A stretch of DNA of 64,000 bases from Flaveria trinervia (Eukaryota; Streptophyta; Magnoliopsida; Asterales; Asteraceae), in contig CM046458.1 in assembly GCA_025506515.1 (NCBI GenBank), positions 42,854,731 to 42,918,730 of the forward strand. The letters are read 5' to 3'. The notes beneath the pieces were generated by a model. It saw only the letters and a list, made by a program, of their open reading frames with translations. It did not search any database and was not told where the DNA came from. A program made the position numbers and the translations under genes. Of the stretch, positions 1 to 10,643 are shown one piece after another; position 1 is the stretch's first letter; each line of letters begins with the position of its first letter.

Positions 1-2598
1 TTGATGGATTCCTGTGTTGTACCATCTCCCTTTGAGCAACCTCAGCTGTTGCCTGATTAACCCCTTTCTTTTTGGATTTCTTTTTGGATTTTGGGGTTAC
101 AAGTTTTGATGTTGCTGGTACAAACTTGGTTTCAAACTCAGTTTTCATTTGATCCATTTTCCTTTTAATGTTCTCATTGTGTTTGAGTTTGGAGCCCTTT
201 TTATACCAGCACTCATCAGTAAGATGATTGAATAAGCCACATATTTCACATGGCTTTTTCTTCATCTTAAGTTGATCATCTTCGGAAGAAGATGAAACTA
301 CTGAAGACTTATTCTTCAGCAGTTTGCGACCAGTACTAGCAGTTTTCTTCCTTGCAGTACATGCTTTCTTGATATCTTCTTTAGTAGTTTTCCCACCCTT
401 TCTACTGGCAGTTTTCTTTCCTTTAGTACATGCAGTAGTTTGGGTTTGTTCTCCAGGTGTTATGACTTGCTCTTTAGTACTTTCAGTACTTTATGAAATA
501 CCACCTGGAGTGATCAACTTTTTGATCATGTGAGTGTCAGCATTTGAACCATCAACATTAGCTGATAGGTTTTGGGAGGAATTAATGCTGACTCCAACCT
601 CTGATGGTGCTGTATTACATAGTAGATCACATGTTGAAAAGGATTGGTTATTGTTTTCTCCATCAGATTCTACCTCTGCTCTGGGAGTAAAATCTGTAGG
701 AGGAGCAGTGTGATTATAACCAATGCCAAACTTCACATTGGAAGCAGACTGCTTACTGATAAGCATTTCAAAACCCTTGCAAGAATGTACCCATCGATCA
801 CACTCTACCTAGGTAGCTGCAAGTGTTTCTTTGAGGTCTCTGTACTTCTCTAGAAGTACCTCTTCCCTAGCCTTGTCAACAGTGATTTGGCATTTAAGTT
901 TGTAAATCTCATCATTCTTGTCATTAAGCACAGACTCAAATTCAGCTTTTCTTTTGGATATTATTTATTCTAGCTCAATGTTATTGTTAATTAAAGCTAC
1001 ATTTGCTTCTCTAATCGATGCAAATGCGGCTATGCATGTTTCAGAACATAGCTTGGCTTTGGCCTTAGAGGATACCTGTGATACCTGTGGTGTGGAGGCA
1101 TTAGAAGATGAGGTATCAGCAGACTCCAGGGCCATAAGAGCATGGTTTCCAAAAGGATTGTCACCACCATGTTGACCAGAACCAGAAAACAGTTGTTCAT
1201 GACCAGACATATCATCTGGTAAACTGCTCCAGTCAACAACTCCTGGGGTGAAAAAGCTGTGTTGTTGAGGTTGAGATTGTTGATGAGATTGGGAAGGATG
1301 AGGGTCAGGAAGAGCAGGTGGTTGTTAAGCAATGGGTACTTGAACTTGACTGATTTGTGGCATATAATAGCAGGGATATTGATATGGCATTGGACCCTGA
1401 GGGACAAAATATGCAGGAGATAGAGTTTGTGATTGATGACTAGAACTAGCAGGATGTTGCCCTCTGTTTTGTTGAATATTACTTGGAAACGTCACAAAGG
1501 GTGCAGAGGAGTTAGATCCAGATGATCTACACTCTCTTGCAAAGTGCCCAAGCCTGTGGCATTTGTGACACCTCAACTTACTCTTGTCAAAACCAACTTT
1601 GGTTTTGCCAGAGAGTTCAGGGAATTTCCTACCAGTTCTCTTGTAGAACTTCTGAGATCTAATATTAATCAAGGCTATTTGGCTCAGAATATCCATCTCT
1701 TCTAAGTCATCATCAGCTATACCTTTCAAATCATCCATAATGAAGCACAAATTGTCACTATTACAGCCTGACTGACTATCAACACTCACAAATGCATGAT
1801 CAGAACTGTTTGAAGAGAAATCTATATGCACATCATAATTACTTTCTGATGCAGCATATTCTGACTCATAACCGACAAGGCAGCGTTCCCTGGTACAAAG
1901 TCTTCAGTGAGCTTTCCTGATGATGCCAGTTTCCTTTTCTGTTCTATCTCTCTTTCAAATGTAAGCAGTTTCCCATGAAGTTGGGTGAGAGATAGGCTCT
2001 CCAGATTTGCATTAGAGCGTAGGAAAATTGTATATGTGTCCCATCTCTCAGGCAGTGATCTGAGGAATCTGTGGTTCATCTGGATATTAGTGTATTCATG
2101 TTTGACCATTTTCAGCTCAGAGATCAAACATGAAAAATGCTCAAACTGTTGACTCAGAGTCTCACCCTTCCTATGAGCAAATGTCTCATATTGTTGGGTA
2201 AGTATTTCCCTATTGTTTGCTAAGACCTAATCAGTACCACCAAATTGTTCTTTCAGTGCCTTCCAGAGGTAATGAGCAGTTTCATGATTCATAAGCCCAG
2301 AATACATTTCATTAGGCAGTGCTTTGGCTAGAATTCCATGAGCTTTAACATCAATCTCAAACAGTTTTTGATCCTTATTAGAGTATTGTTCCTTCTTCTT
2401 CGGAACCATTTGGTTGGTTTCCGGATTGTTCACCATAGGCTTATGTGGACCATGTACCACAGATGTCCAACAACCTGAACTGTTAATAGACTTGTGATGG
2501 AGCATTCTTCGTTGCCATATGTTATACTCAGTCCTAACCAGCATCGAAGGCTTGGTTGAGGAACCAGTATTGTGAGGGTCATTAGAAGGAGTAGTCAT
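1..2598 (-). pseudogene. copia A gag (UBN2-type nucleocapsid polyprotein), broken
   Basis: The frame starts with ATG at 2598 (MTTPSNDPHNTG...) and can be followed through frame changes and stops to the window edge. The order is an N-terminal gag_pre/UBN2-like capsid region (2598-1900), an acidic stretch, a CCHC knuckle CHKCHRLGHFAREC (about 1529-1570), a Gln/Pro/Tyr-rich segment, a coiled-coil-like stretch and a second knuckle-like CEICGLFNHLTDEC (about 208-249). Gag packages the element RNA into cytoplasmic particles. Breaks near 2226, 2127/1822 and 1325 show that it is decayed. It closely matches the gag of G at 61277-63052. The part before base 1 is not visible. Confidence 0.8.
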
Positions 2599-2794
2599 AT
2601 TCAGAATTCAGACAAATTCAAGGTAAACAAAGTAAATCTAGCTCAAAACTACTTAGAACCTCAAACAAAATGGCGAGAAGCAACATAAACTCAATCTCTA
2701 TAACTGATTCTTGCAAATTTGCTAATTCGATCAAACGTAGATAGCAAAAGAACAGTTTCAATGATCAATTGTTAAATCGATCAATGATTAACCA

Positions 2795-2806
2795 GCTCTG
2801 ATACCA
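2795..2806 (-). other. Primer binding site of copia A
   Basis: Minus strand reads TGGTATCAGAGC two bases after the LTR end, complementary to the 3' end of plant initiator Met-tRNA, the usual primer for minus-strand DNA synthesis in these elements. Confidence 0.9.
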
Positions 2807-3012
2807 TTTGTTAGGATCTCAGCATCTAGTTTGATCAATTAGATTGGATTTGCAGCAGAATGAGCCCACGAATTAACAAATTTAAACAAGAACACACGAA
2901 ATTTATCAATGAAACAGTGTTTGTTATAGAGAGAGAAGTTCTGCCAAAAGGAATATATTCATTCAATACACGTTTCGGCTGGCTTCACTTTACGTTACAA
3001 TTAGGTCATCTT

Positions 3013-3038
3013 TCCTTTTATAAGGGAAGTTGACGTCA
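3013..3038 (-). promoter_or_regulatory. LTR core promoter: TATA box with TGACGTCA site
   Basis: On the minus strand a perfect TGACGTCA palindrome (3031-3038), the classic bZIP/TGA-factor core, lies a few bases upstream of CTTATAAAAGG (about 3013-3023). F has TACGTCA and TATATAAGG in the same arrangement (63690-63713), and G has TATATAAGG at 60825-60833. Binding by bZIP proteins is inferred from the motif only. Confidence 0.6.
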
Positions 3039-3402
3039 GCTGATGTCACTTGACAGTGACATCTAACTGTTATTTAACTACTGAAAGTTAACACAACTAC
3101 TGAAGATGTCAAACAGCTGACATCTTCTTACAAAAATACCAAGTGTTAACTATCACTACAACTACTGAAAAGAAACTACTAAAACAACAATGATTGAAGA
3201 ACATGCTCTTCAGTCGTTTTATAAGTACTGAAATAGAAAAGAAAACTACTGAAAGGAAACCATCACAACAACTGAAGAATGCTTCTTCAGCTGTTGTGAC
3301 GAACTCTGAAGGCTTCAGTACTTGGACTTCTTGAACTTCAGTTGTTGTCATCAGCTGATGTCTTTAGATGTTGTCTTCAGTCTTTATACTTCAGCTGTTG
3401 AT

Positions 3403-3625
3403 CTTCAGTACTTTAGTCTTCAGCTGTTGATCTTCAGACTTTGGTCTTCAGCTGTTAAAGTCTTCAGTACTTTAGTCTTCAGCTGTTGATCTTCAGACTT
3501 TGGTCTTCAGCTGTTGAAGTCTTTAGTACTTTAGTCTTCAGCTGTTGATCTTCAGACTTTGGTCTTCAGCTATTGAAGTCTTCAGTACTTTAGTCTTCAG
3601 CTGTTGATCTTCAGACTTCGTCAAA
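3403..3625 (-). repeat. 59-bp minisatellite in LTR of copia A
   Basis: Nearly four units of 59 bp start at 3403, 3462, 3521 and 3580. Each contains CTTCAGTACTTTAG, then CTTCAGCTGTTGATC and CTTCAGACTTTGG. Units differ by few substitutions. The corresponding part of the G LTR is expanded to about 600 bp with shorter units. Confidence 0.9.
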
Positions 3626-3714
3626 CAGCTGATCAAGTCTTTAGCAGTTGTTGTGATGTCTTGTAGGACTTAAAGGTTTTTCTGATCTGGCTCATTGATT
3701 CTTTTGGTCCAACA

Positions 3715-4183
3715 CTGGATGTAATGAATGAACGAATGAAAGTAAGAATGTATGAAAGAATGAAAGTTAATGCATGAATGATGAAGATAATAATGATGTT
3801 ATCTGTATATGTATGATGTATGATCGCATGAATGTAAAGTATGGTTTTAACATGAGGTAAGTATGTTTTATCTATCAAACTAGAACTCACTCAGCAACAC
3901 TGACTTTGATATGATTCCACTTGGCAGGTAATGATGGCTGAGGATGGCACGGGCCGCTACTCGGCTCTTTTGGGATGACATTCTTTTGATTAGTGTTTTT
4001 GCATTATAATGCGAACAAGCTGTTCTGTAATGAATGTTGTATTAACTTGCAAAAGCATTTGTAATGATATGAAAAGTTATTTTTGTCATTTCCGCTACGA
4101 TGTTTTATGGAAACTATACATAATTAAATATTTTATGTGTGATGAATGACCAACTGTAGGAGTCCCGGGAACGGGGCCTTACA
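3715..4183 (+). repeat. 5' LTR of gypsy-1, truncated by copia A
   Basis: Aligns by eye with 9681-10144 of the 3' LTR, from CTGGATGTAATG to CGGGGCCTTACA. The end abuts the primer binding site. The upstream part is displaced by copia A. Confidence 0.9.
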
Positions 4184-4537
4184 AGTTGGTATCAGAGCCA
4201 AAGGTTAGTGAAATGGGTAAAATTTCAAAATAAACCTTAACTTCAACTGAGAATGGGATGGAAAGGAATGGGATGCCAATATGAGTAGCTGCGTGCCATC
4301 AGGTGTTTTCATAAATTTAACCGGTATTACGTGCGCATGTTATGTTGTTTATTTGTTGCTGATTGATTTAGATACTGATGTAGCCAGGATAGGTAATACT
4401 TGGGCTATGAAGAGTAAAGTGAGTGGCTAATCACAACTGGCCACTGTAATTAGGGAATTAGTATACTTGACATAAACTAAGCTATTACCTTGAATGATCA
4501 TGTTGGTGTTTGAATCTTTTAGCGTGTGTGTGTGAGG
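4184..4537 (+). other. gypsy-1 leader with primer binding site
   Basis: TGGTATCAGAGC at 4187-4198 is the initiator-Met tRNA site. The rest is untranslated leader, repeated almost unchanged at 10145-10493 and 45925-46277. It ends with CTTTTAG, an acceptor-like site, 14 bases before the gag ATG at 4538. Confidence 0.85.
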
Positions 4538-5646
4538 ATGGCCGGTTACGATAGGAAGGCCTAGGGCTGAAAAGGTGGTTCATGAAGAACCAGAAACCCC
4601 TTATCCGGAGGGCGGAGATGAGAGTGCTAACCTGAGAGCCTCAGTGAAGGAGGCGGTTGTGGAGGAAGTGCATCAAGTTATGTAGACTATCCTACCTTCT
4701 ATGGTGACCAAAGTGATAAAGGCAGTTAGAGAGGGGGAGAGAAGGGAAAGGAGTAGACCAACGGGTGAAAGAAGACAGCTCGAGACTGAGACGGTTCTGT
4801 CTGATAATGAAGAAGAAGAGGAAGAAGTAGAGCCTGTGCAGGAGGTGGTATGAGGCTGTAACTATGGGGTGTTTATAAGATGCAAGCCCCCTACTTTTGA
4901 TGGTAACGGCACTGCGGCTGCTACACGCTGGTGGGTGAGGGAAATGGAGGCTGTACTTGATATCAGCGAGTGCCGAGAGGACCAGAAAGTTAAGTTTGCT
5001 ATCCACTCTTTTGTAGACTCGGCTCTGTGCTGGTGGGACAATATAGTCCAAGCCGAGGGTAGTCGAGCGATCGGGAGAATGAGATGATTGGAGTTGAAGA
5101 ATTTGGTGATCGAGGAGTTTTGTCCTCACCGGGAAATGGACAAGGTCAAGAGGGAATTTTTGCAACTGGAGGCGAGAACGATGACACACCAACAGTACAC
5201 CACCAAATTTAACGAAATGGCATGCCTGGTGCCAAACCAGGTGGCACCTCTGTCTCGAAAGATCAAGAGGTACATTTAGGGATTGCCATTGGATATTCGT
5301 AGGCACATGATTGCCACCCACCAAGCACGTTTAGGTCGGTGGTGGATTTGGCAGGAAGGTTATCTGATGAAAGGGGTGTGGTGGTGATGGCTGAAGGTAG
5401 TCGGAAGGGTGGAGGTGATAGAAACTGGAATGGGAACAGGTTTGGTCAGGGTGATGCCTTGACGGGTAAAAAGAAGGCATGGGTGGATGACCGCTGTGTG
5501 GTCACATCAAATGCGGGGTTGAAAAAGTGTGGCAAGTGTGGGAAGGAGCACGATGGTGAGTGTAGATGGCTAGAGACTGTGGAGGTATGAAGTGTTTCTA
5601 CTGCAGGGAAAGTGATCATATAAGTAGAGATTGTAAGAAGCCATGA
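4538..5646 (+). pseudogene. gypsy-1 gag, broken
   Basis: ATG at 4538 matches the gag start of gypsy-2 (46278) but is followed by a deletion and a stop. Recognisable parts are an acidic run, the retrotransposon-gag domain starting CKPPTFDGNGTAAATRWWV (from 4884), its second half (5088-5278, ending MTHQQYTTKFNEMA...), and one or two knuckles (KCGKCGKEHDGEC near 5530; CFYCRESDHISRDC near 5594-5636). In-frame stops at about 4853, 5086, 5277 and 5588 interrupt it. The role in an intact copy is capsid formation and RNA packaging. Confidence 0.8.
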
Positions 5647-5661
5647 GCTGAGGGTTCTGGG

Positions 5662-6180
5662 GTGAAGAAAACTAGAGGTGAAGGACCAAGGGCGAGCGCT
5701 AGGGCATTAACGATGACACAGGAGGAAGCTAGGACAGACCCTGATGTCGTGTCCGGCACGTTTCTGGTGAACCAAACTTTAGCATCTGTGCTATTTGATT
5801 CTGGTGCTAGTAAAAGTGTTGATGTGCCCTTTGATGTAGACACTACCATATGTAAGTCTACCAAGATTTCGGAGATGATAGTGGGTTGTGACGTGGAACT
5901 AGAAGGTCATAAATTTCCAGTTAGACCCATCGTGATGACCTTAGGTGGTTTCGATTTGGTTCTTGGGATGGATTGGTTAGCAGACTTCGAGGCGAACATT
6001 GTGTGTCGCAAGATGATGATTTTTCTGACAGCGCCTGACGGGAGTTCGGTAACTATCTATGGAGATCGGGTCGCGACGATCCCGAAAGTGATCTCGATAG
6101 CGGTGGCGGGAAAGTGTATGAGGGGTGGATGTAGTGCCTATTTGGCCTATGTAAGGGATCTCGATACGCCAACACCATAA
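5662..6180 (+). pseudogene. gypsy-1 aspartic protease region
   Basis: An open stretch of 172 codons holds the retropepsin-type motif VLFDSGASKS (about 5789-5818) and the linker GMDWLADFEANIVC. Relative to gypsy-2 the segment straight after the active site (FISAAFYAKLP... there) is missing. The protease would cut the gag-pol polyprotein. It ends in a stop at 6178-6180 just before the RT segment; gypsy-2 has a stop at the same place, so that break may be ancestral to both copies. Confidence 0.8.
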
Positions 6181-6198
6181 CTGTTTGATGTACCAGTT

Positions 6199-6618
6199 GT
6201 GTGTGATTTCCTAGACGTGTTCCCGGAAGACTTATCAGGAGTGCCACCTGACAAAGAGATTGAGTTTCAGATTGATCTGATACCGGGTGCCCAACCTGTT
6301 GGTAAAGCACCGTATCGGTTGGCTCCAGCTGAGATGAAGGAGTGGATGGAGCAGTTGCAAGAGCTGCTGGATGAAGGGTTCATCAGACCGAGTATCTCTC
6401 CTTGGGGTGCTCCGGTCTTCCTTCTAAAGAAGAAAGACGGTAGTGTGAGTATGTGTATTGACTACCGTGAGCCGAACAAGTTGACGGTGAAGAACCGATA
6501 CTCCTTACTGAGAATAGACGATTTTTTTGATCAGCTTCAGGGTGCCAGTTGGTTCTCGAGGATAGACCTTCGATCTGGCTACCATCAGTTGAAGGTGAAG
6601 GAGCAGGATGTTTCAAGA
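6199..6618 (+). pseudogene. gypsy-1 reverse transcriptase, N-terminal part only
   Basis: Shows the RT entry region (FPEDLSGVPPDKEIEFQIDL), LRSGYHQLKV and the first palm Asp in FSRIDLRSGY. It stops after KVKEQD, where gypsy-2 continues for about 980 bp with the FIDD box and RNase H. The following bases match the pre-integrase linker instead, so the catalytic core is deleted. Nonfunctional as RT. Confidence 0.85.
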
Positions 6619-8020
6619 TGAGGCATTCAAAGAAGATCAACTTAACTCGGAAAGAATGAGAGGTCTGGTTGGGGAATTGGGTGAAAACACACTTGGTGTT
6701 AAAACTCGATTTGGACGGGTGTGGATTCCTCGCTTTGGGGATCTACGGGTGAAAATTATGGATAAAGCTCACAAGACTCGATGCTCCATTCATCCTGATG
6801 CCACAAAGATGTACCAAGATATGACGAAGAATTATTGGTGGCCGGGTATGAAGCACGATGTGGTGGAGTATGTGAGTAAGTGCCTTACTTGCTTACAAGT
6901 GAAGGCCGAGCATCAAAAGCCGTATGGGAAGATCCAACCTTTGGATACACTAGAATGGAAGTGGGAGCACATCACCATGGATTTCATCACGAAGCTGCCA
7001 TGTTCTTCGAAAGGGTATGATGCCCTATGGGTGATTGTTGACCGCTTGACGAAGAGTGCTTACTTCCTACCGATCCACGAGACACATTCATCTGAGAGGT
7101 TGGCTGACCTATTCATCAAGGAAATTGTAACTCGTCATGGTGTGTCGGTGTCCATTGTGTCTCATCGTGACACCCCGTTTACATCTAAATCCTGGAAGAA
7201 ATTCCACGACTCCATGGGGACAAGGTTACATATTAGCACGACATATCATCCCCAAACTAATGGGAGTCAGAAAGGACCATTCAGACATTGGAAGAAATAC
7301 ATCGAGCATGTGTGATTGATTTTGGGGGAAGTTGGGACGACAACCTACCGTTAGCTGAATTCTTATACAACAACAGCTATCATGCCAGCATCGGTATGCC
7401 ACCATATGAGAAGCTATATGGTAGGAGATGTAGGGCACCCGTTTGTTGGGGTGATATTGGTCAGAAGGAATTGGGGAGCGTCGAGGAAATCGAGGCTACG
7501 ACTGAGAAGCTTAAAAAGATCAAGGCCTTCATGAAGGCAGCCAAAGATAGACAGAAGTCGTATGCCGATAAACGACGCAGACCGATTGAGTTCCAGGTGG
7601 GTGATCGGGTTATGTTGAACGTCTCACCTTGGAAGGGTATTATTCATTTCCGAAAGCGGGGCAAGCTGAGCCTGAGATACATAGGCCCTTTCCGAATTAT
7701 TGCTCGAGTAGGAGAGATGGCCTATAGATTGGAGTTACCAGATAAGCTAAGTGGAATTCACCTGACATTTCACGTATCTCATCTAAGGAAGTGCTTGGCA
7801 GATGAAGATATGATTGTTCCACTGGAGGCTATCAAAGTAGACGAAAGGCTCAATTATATGGAGCAACAAGTGGCAATCTTTGATTGAAAAGAGAAAAGGC
7901 TGAGAAATAAAGTGGTTCCTCTTATGCGTGAACAGTGGAAGCACAGGAAGGAATCTGAGTCAACGTGGGAGGCTGAGGAAGATAGGAGACAACATTATCC
8001 ACGTTTGTTCGAGGAATAAC
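6608..8020 (+). pseudogene. gypsy-1 integrase with chromodomain-like tail
   Basis: Begins at the deletion joint. An HHCC zinc domain (H...H near 6769-6790, C and C in KCLTCL near 6880) is followed by the DDE core starting MDFITKLP (6978). The second catalytic segment reads SHRDTPFTS where gypsy-2 has SDRDTWFTS. The Glu region (TNGSQKGPF) is altered and then frameshifted near 7290. The C terminus (7570-8018) holds GDRVML, SPWKGI, YIGPFRI and a last module ending WEAEEDRRQHYPRLFEE, like the CR-type chromodomain of plant chromoviruses. A stop at 7885-7887 separates the tail. In intact elements it integrates cDNA, and the tail may steer it to heterochromatin. Confidence 0.8.
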
Positions 8021-8604
8021 AGGTTTCAGGGACAAAACCTATTTAAGGGGGTGGACTTGTTACATCTGGTTATTTATGAATTTTGAAGCCGACGAATGAA
8101 GAAAAAGAAATAAGGTCCAAAGTCAAGGGACCAAACTCGCCAGCGAGAGAAAGTTGGGAAAGTTGGAGTATTTAAGGGTACCCTCTCCCCACACCAATAT
8201 TTCAGCCAAGAAAAGAGAGAAAAAGAGAGAAAGGAAGAAAAGAGGAAAAATGTTGGTTTGGGTTGGTTCGAGTAGCTAAAATCGTTGAGAAGCTAGTCAA
8301 ATCAAAGCTCTACTCATTATGGTCGCTTGTGTGAGTTCTAGGACCCCTCTTTTACACGTTTTTGAATGATTTGGGGCTGGAACACATCTGAAAATTGGGT
8401 TTTTATGTGTGTGTATGTTTGACCCGTTTGTGTATGTGTATGTATGCGTATGATGCGTTTGAGTCTTGATAGTGAGCTTGTGTGTGCTTGAATGGTGTTG
8501 TTGTATGCATCCCTATGGTTTAGAATGGTTGATTTGGGCTTAAAATGGGTTTAGATGAGTTGGTAGGCCGAAACCCCTCGGCTGCAGTTGTGATGAACTG
8601 CATT

Positions 8605-8930
8605 CTGCATCAGCTAGGACTAGGCGACCGATTGGAGGCCGAATGGAGGCCATACGGCCTAATAGGGTGCGATTGGGGTCCATTCGCATGATTGAGGGTC
8701 CATTCGCACGATTGAAAGGCCATTTGCATGGAGGTTATGCGATTGGAGGTCCAGTCGCCTAAGTGCTCATCCGCATTAGTCCCATTCGCATGAGGTCCAT
8801 CCACATTAGTCCATTCGCACGATTGGGCATTCATTCACATGAGTGTCCATCCGCATTGGTTCATTCGCATGATGTTCAGTCGCATGGAGGCCATGCGACT
8901 GAAGGGTGTCCATATGCCTGAATAGGGCTG
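8605..8930 (+). repeat. Degenerate CATTCGCACGATTG array in gypsy-1 LTR
   Basis: More than a dozen irregular units built on CATTCGCATGATTG, CCATTCGCACGATTG and their partial inverses (GCGATTGGAGG). The block occupies the same LTR slot where related LTRs carry quite different tandem repeats. Confidence 0.75.
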
Positions 8931-9409
8931 TGCACCCGAGGAAAATATAGTTTGACTTCTGACTTTCAAGGGAAAGTGCAGATGTAAGTTTTGATGTAAA
9001 GGTTCCTGTAAGAGCGTGTAAGATGACGATTGGGGACTTAGACTGCATGTAGGGCATGATATTGATGATGTTGCATGTTTATGCATGATATGTATGTATG
9101 ATGTTGCCCCGTATGATGTTAATGTCTGTGTATGATATGTTCCTTATTACGACGTATGTTTATCTTTCCTATCGCTTTGCGTGTTCTGTTAATGAATGAG
9201 CCGAAGTATTATGTAACGTAAAGCGAAAGATAATGAAAGAGGAACATGATGCATGAATGCATGCATTAATGAACGAATGAATATAAGAAGGCTTGTAGGC
9301 AAATGTATGGAGGTGCACACCCGATGAAGGTGTTAGCTCAACGGTGTGTGGGTTAGCTACCCCGAAGGCTGCACACTGGGGTCCAATCTTTGTGTTTGAC
9401 CATATGAAT

Positions 9410-9672
9410 CGGATCCTTGCCGCTTGTCCTAGGTGCTAGAGTCAGCTTAGTGCACAATGTTCGAGGTCTATGAAAAACCTCAGGCTCAGTTACACGCTTC
9501 GTGCATAAGGTTCGGGGTATAGCATAAGGCATTGATCCGGAACGGAAGAGAAAAGACAAATGGTGAATGTACTTGCCCTAGGTACTGGAGTTAGCTCCGT
9601 GCCCAATGTTCAAGGTCTATGAAAGACCTCAGGCCTAGTTACCTGCTTCGTGCACAATGTTTGGGGTAATGT
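9410..9672 (+). repeat. Two-copy LTR subrepeat (~148 bp period)
   Basis: Two units carry TAGGTGCTAGAGT or TAGGTACTGGAGT and then CTTCGTGCATAAGGTTCGGGG (9497) or CTTCGTGCACAATGTTTGGGG (9645). The same two-unit design, with about 116-bp period, is present in the LTRs at 11130-11290 and 52380-52590. Confidence 0.75.
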
Positions 9673-10144
9673 GCATGTCACTGGATGTAATGAATGAATG
9701 AATGGAAGTAAGAATGTATGAAAGAATGAAAGTTAATGAATGATGAAGATAATAATGATGTTATCTGTATATGTATGATGTATGATCGCATGAACGTAAA
9801 GTATGGTTTTAACATGAGACAAGGATGTTTTATCTATAAAAGTAGAACTCACTCAGCAATGCTGACTTTGATGTGTTTCCAGTTGGCAGGTAATGATGGT
9901 TGAGGATGGCACGGGCGGCTACTCGGCTCTTTTAGGATGACATTCTTTTGATTAATGTTTTTGCATTGTAATGCGAACAAGCTGTTCTGTAATGAATGTT
10001 GTATTATCTTGCAAAAGCATTTGTAATGATATGAAAAGTTATTTTTGTCATTTCCGCTGTGATGTTTTATGGAAACTATACGTAATAAATATTTTATGTG
10101 TGATGAATGACCAACTGTAGGCGTCTCGGGAACGGGGCCTTACA

Positions 10145-10493
10145 AGTTGGTATCAGAGCGAAAGTTTAAGTGAAATGGGTAACTTTTCAAAGTAAACCTT
10201 AACTTAAACTAAGAATGGGACAAAAAGGAATGGGATTCCAATATGAGTAGCTACGTGCCATCGGGTGTTTTCATAAAGTTAACCGGTATTACGTGCGCAT
10301 GTTATATGGTTTATGTGTTGCTGATAGATTTAGATACTGATGCAGCCAGGATAGGTAATGCTTGGGGTATGAAGAGTAAAGTGAGTGGCTAATCACAACT
10401 GGCCACTGTAATTAGGGACTTACTATACATGACATAAACTGAGCTATTACCTTGAATGATAGCATTGGTGTTAGAATCTTTCAACGTGTGCAC
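10145..10493 (+). other. Second plus-strand gypsy leader with primer binding site
   Basis: TGGTATCAGAGC at 10148-10159 and about 340 bp of leader align with 4184-4530. It stops at AACGTGTG, the point where gag should start. No gag follows; the sequence flips to the opposite strand. Confidence 0.85.
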
Positions 10494-10497
10494 ATAA
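10490..10497. other. Head-to-head inversion junction (TGTGCACA)
   Basis: The plus-strand leader ends in CGTGTG and the minus-strand leader begins with CACATAATACCGG; they share the perfect palindrome TGTGCACA. On the minus strand the normal leader reads ACCGGTATTACGTGCGCATG at this point, so the join used a TGTGCA-like site in both partners. Confidence 0.75.
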
Positions 10498-10643
10498 TAC
10501 CGGTTAACATTAAGAAAATACGTGATGGCACACAGCTACTCGGACTGGCATCCCTTCCCTTTCTGTCCCATTTCTAGCTTAAGCTTAGGTTTCCTTTTGA
10601 AAATTTTAACCGTTTCACTTAAACTTTGGCTCTGATACCAACT

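Larger units (their letters stand above)
1..3714 (-). mobile_element. SIRE-like Ty1/copia element A, 5' part
   Basis: Minus-strand element whose LTR (2809-3714), primer binding site and gag lie in the window; protease, integrase and RT would lie left of base 1. The outer LTR end reads TGTTGG on the minus strand and abuts CTGGA of a gypsy LTR at 3715, where the related intact gypsy LTR at 9681 has the same sequence uninterrupted, so the right boundary is an insertion point. The gag and LTR match elements G and F near the right end of the window, so this family has at least three copies here. Confidence 0.85.
2809..3714 (-). repeat. 5' LTR of copia A (906 bp)
   Basis: On the minus strand it starts TGTTGGACC and ends CCTAACA directly before the primer binding site. 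The same ends and body are seen at 59898-61046 and 63053-63920. The U3 part holds a tandem array of CTTCAG-type units (3403-3625). A TATA-like run and a TGACGTCA site lie downstream of the array in the direction of transcription. Only one LTR of this copy is visible. Confidence 0.85.
3715..10144 (+). mobile_element. Ty3/gypsy element 1 (Tekay-like chromovirus), internally deleted
   Basis: Consists of a 5' LTR remnant (3715-4183), leader, gag, protease, partial RT, integrase with a chromodomain-like C terminus, and a full 3' LTR (8058-10144). The left part of the 5' LTR is beyond copia A, outside the window. The internal region is only about 3.9 kb because the RT catalytic core and RNase H are missing, so it cannot be autonomous. 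The pol motif style and the C-terminal domain suggest the Tekay/Del lineage (inference). Confidence 0.8.
8058..10144 (+). repeat. 3' LTR of gypsy-1 (2087 bp)
   Basis: Starts TGTTACATCTGG right after a purine-rich tract (AAGGGGGTGG, 8045-8054) and ends GGGGCCTTACA. A TATA-like TATTTAAGG at 8169-8177 suggests a short U3, so most of the LTR would be transcribed. A donor-like GTGAGTTCTAG occurs near 8330. It is followed at once by another primer binding site, so it also serves as the left LTR of the structure at 10145. Confidence 0.85.

Noticed and set aside
4692..5324. Minus-strand frame of 210 codons
   Set aside because: It overlaps gypsy-1 gag on the other strand; the same shadow appears opposite the gypsy-2 gag.
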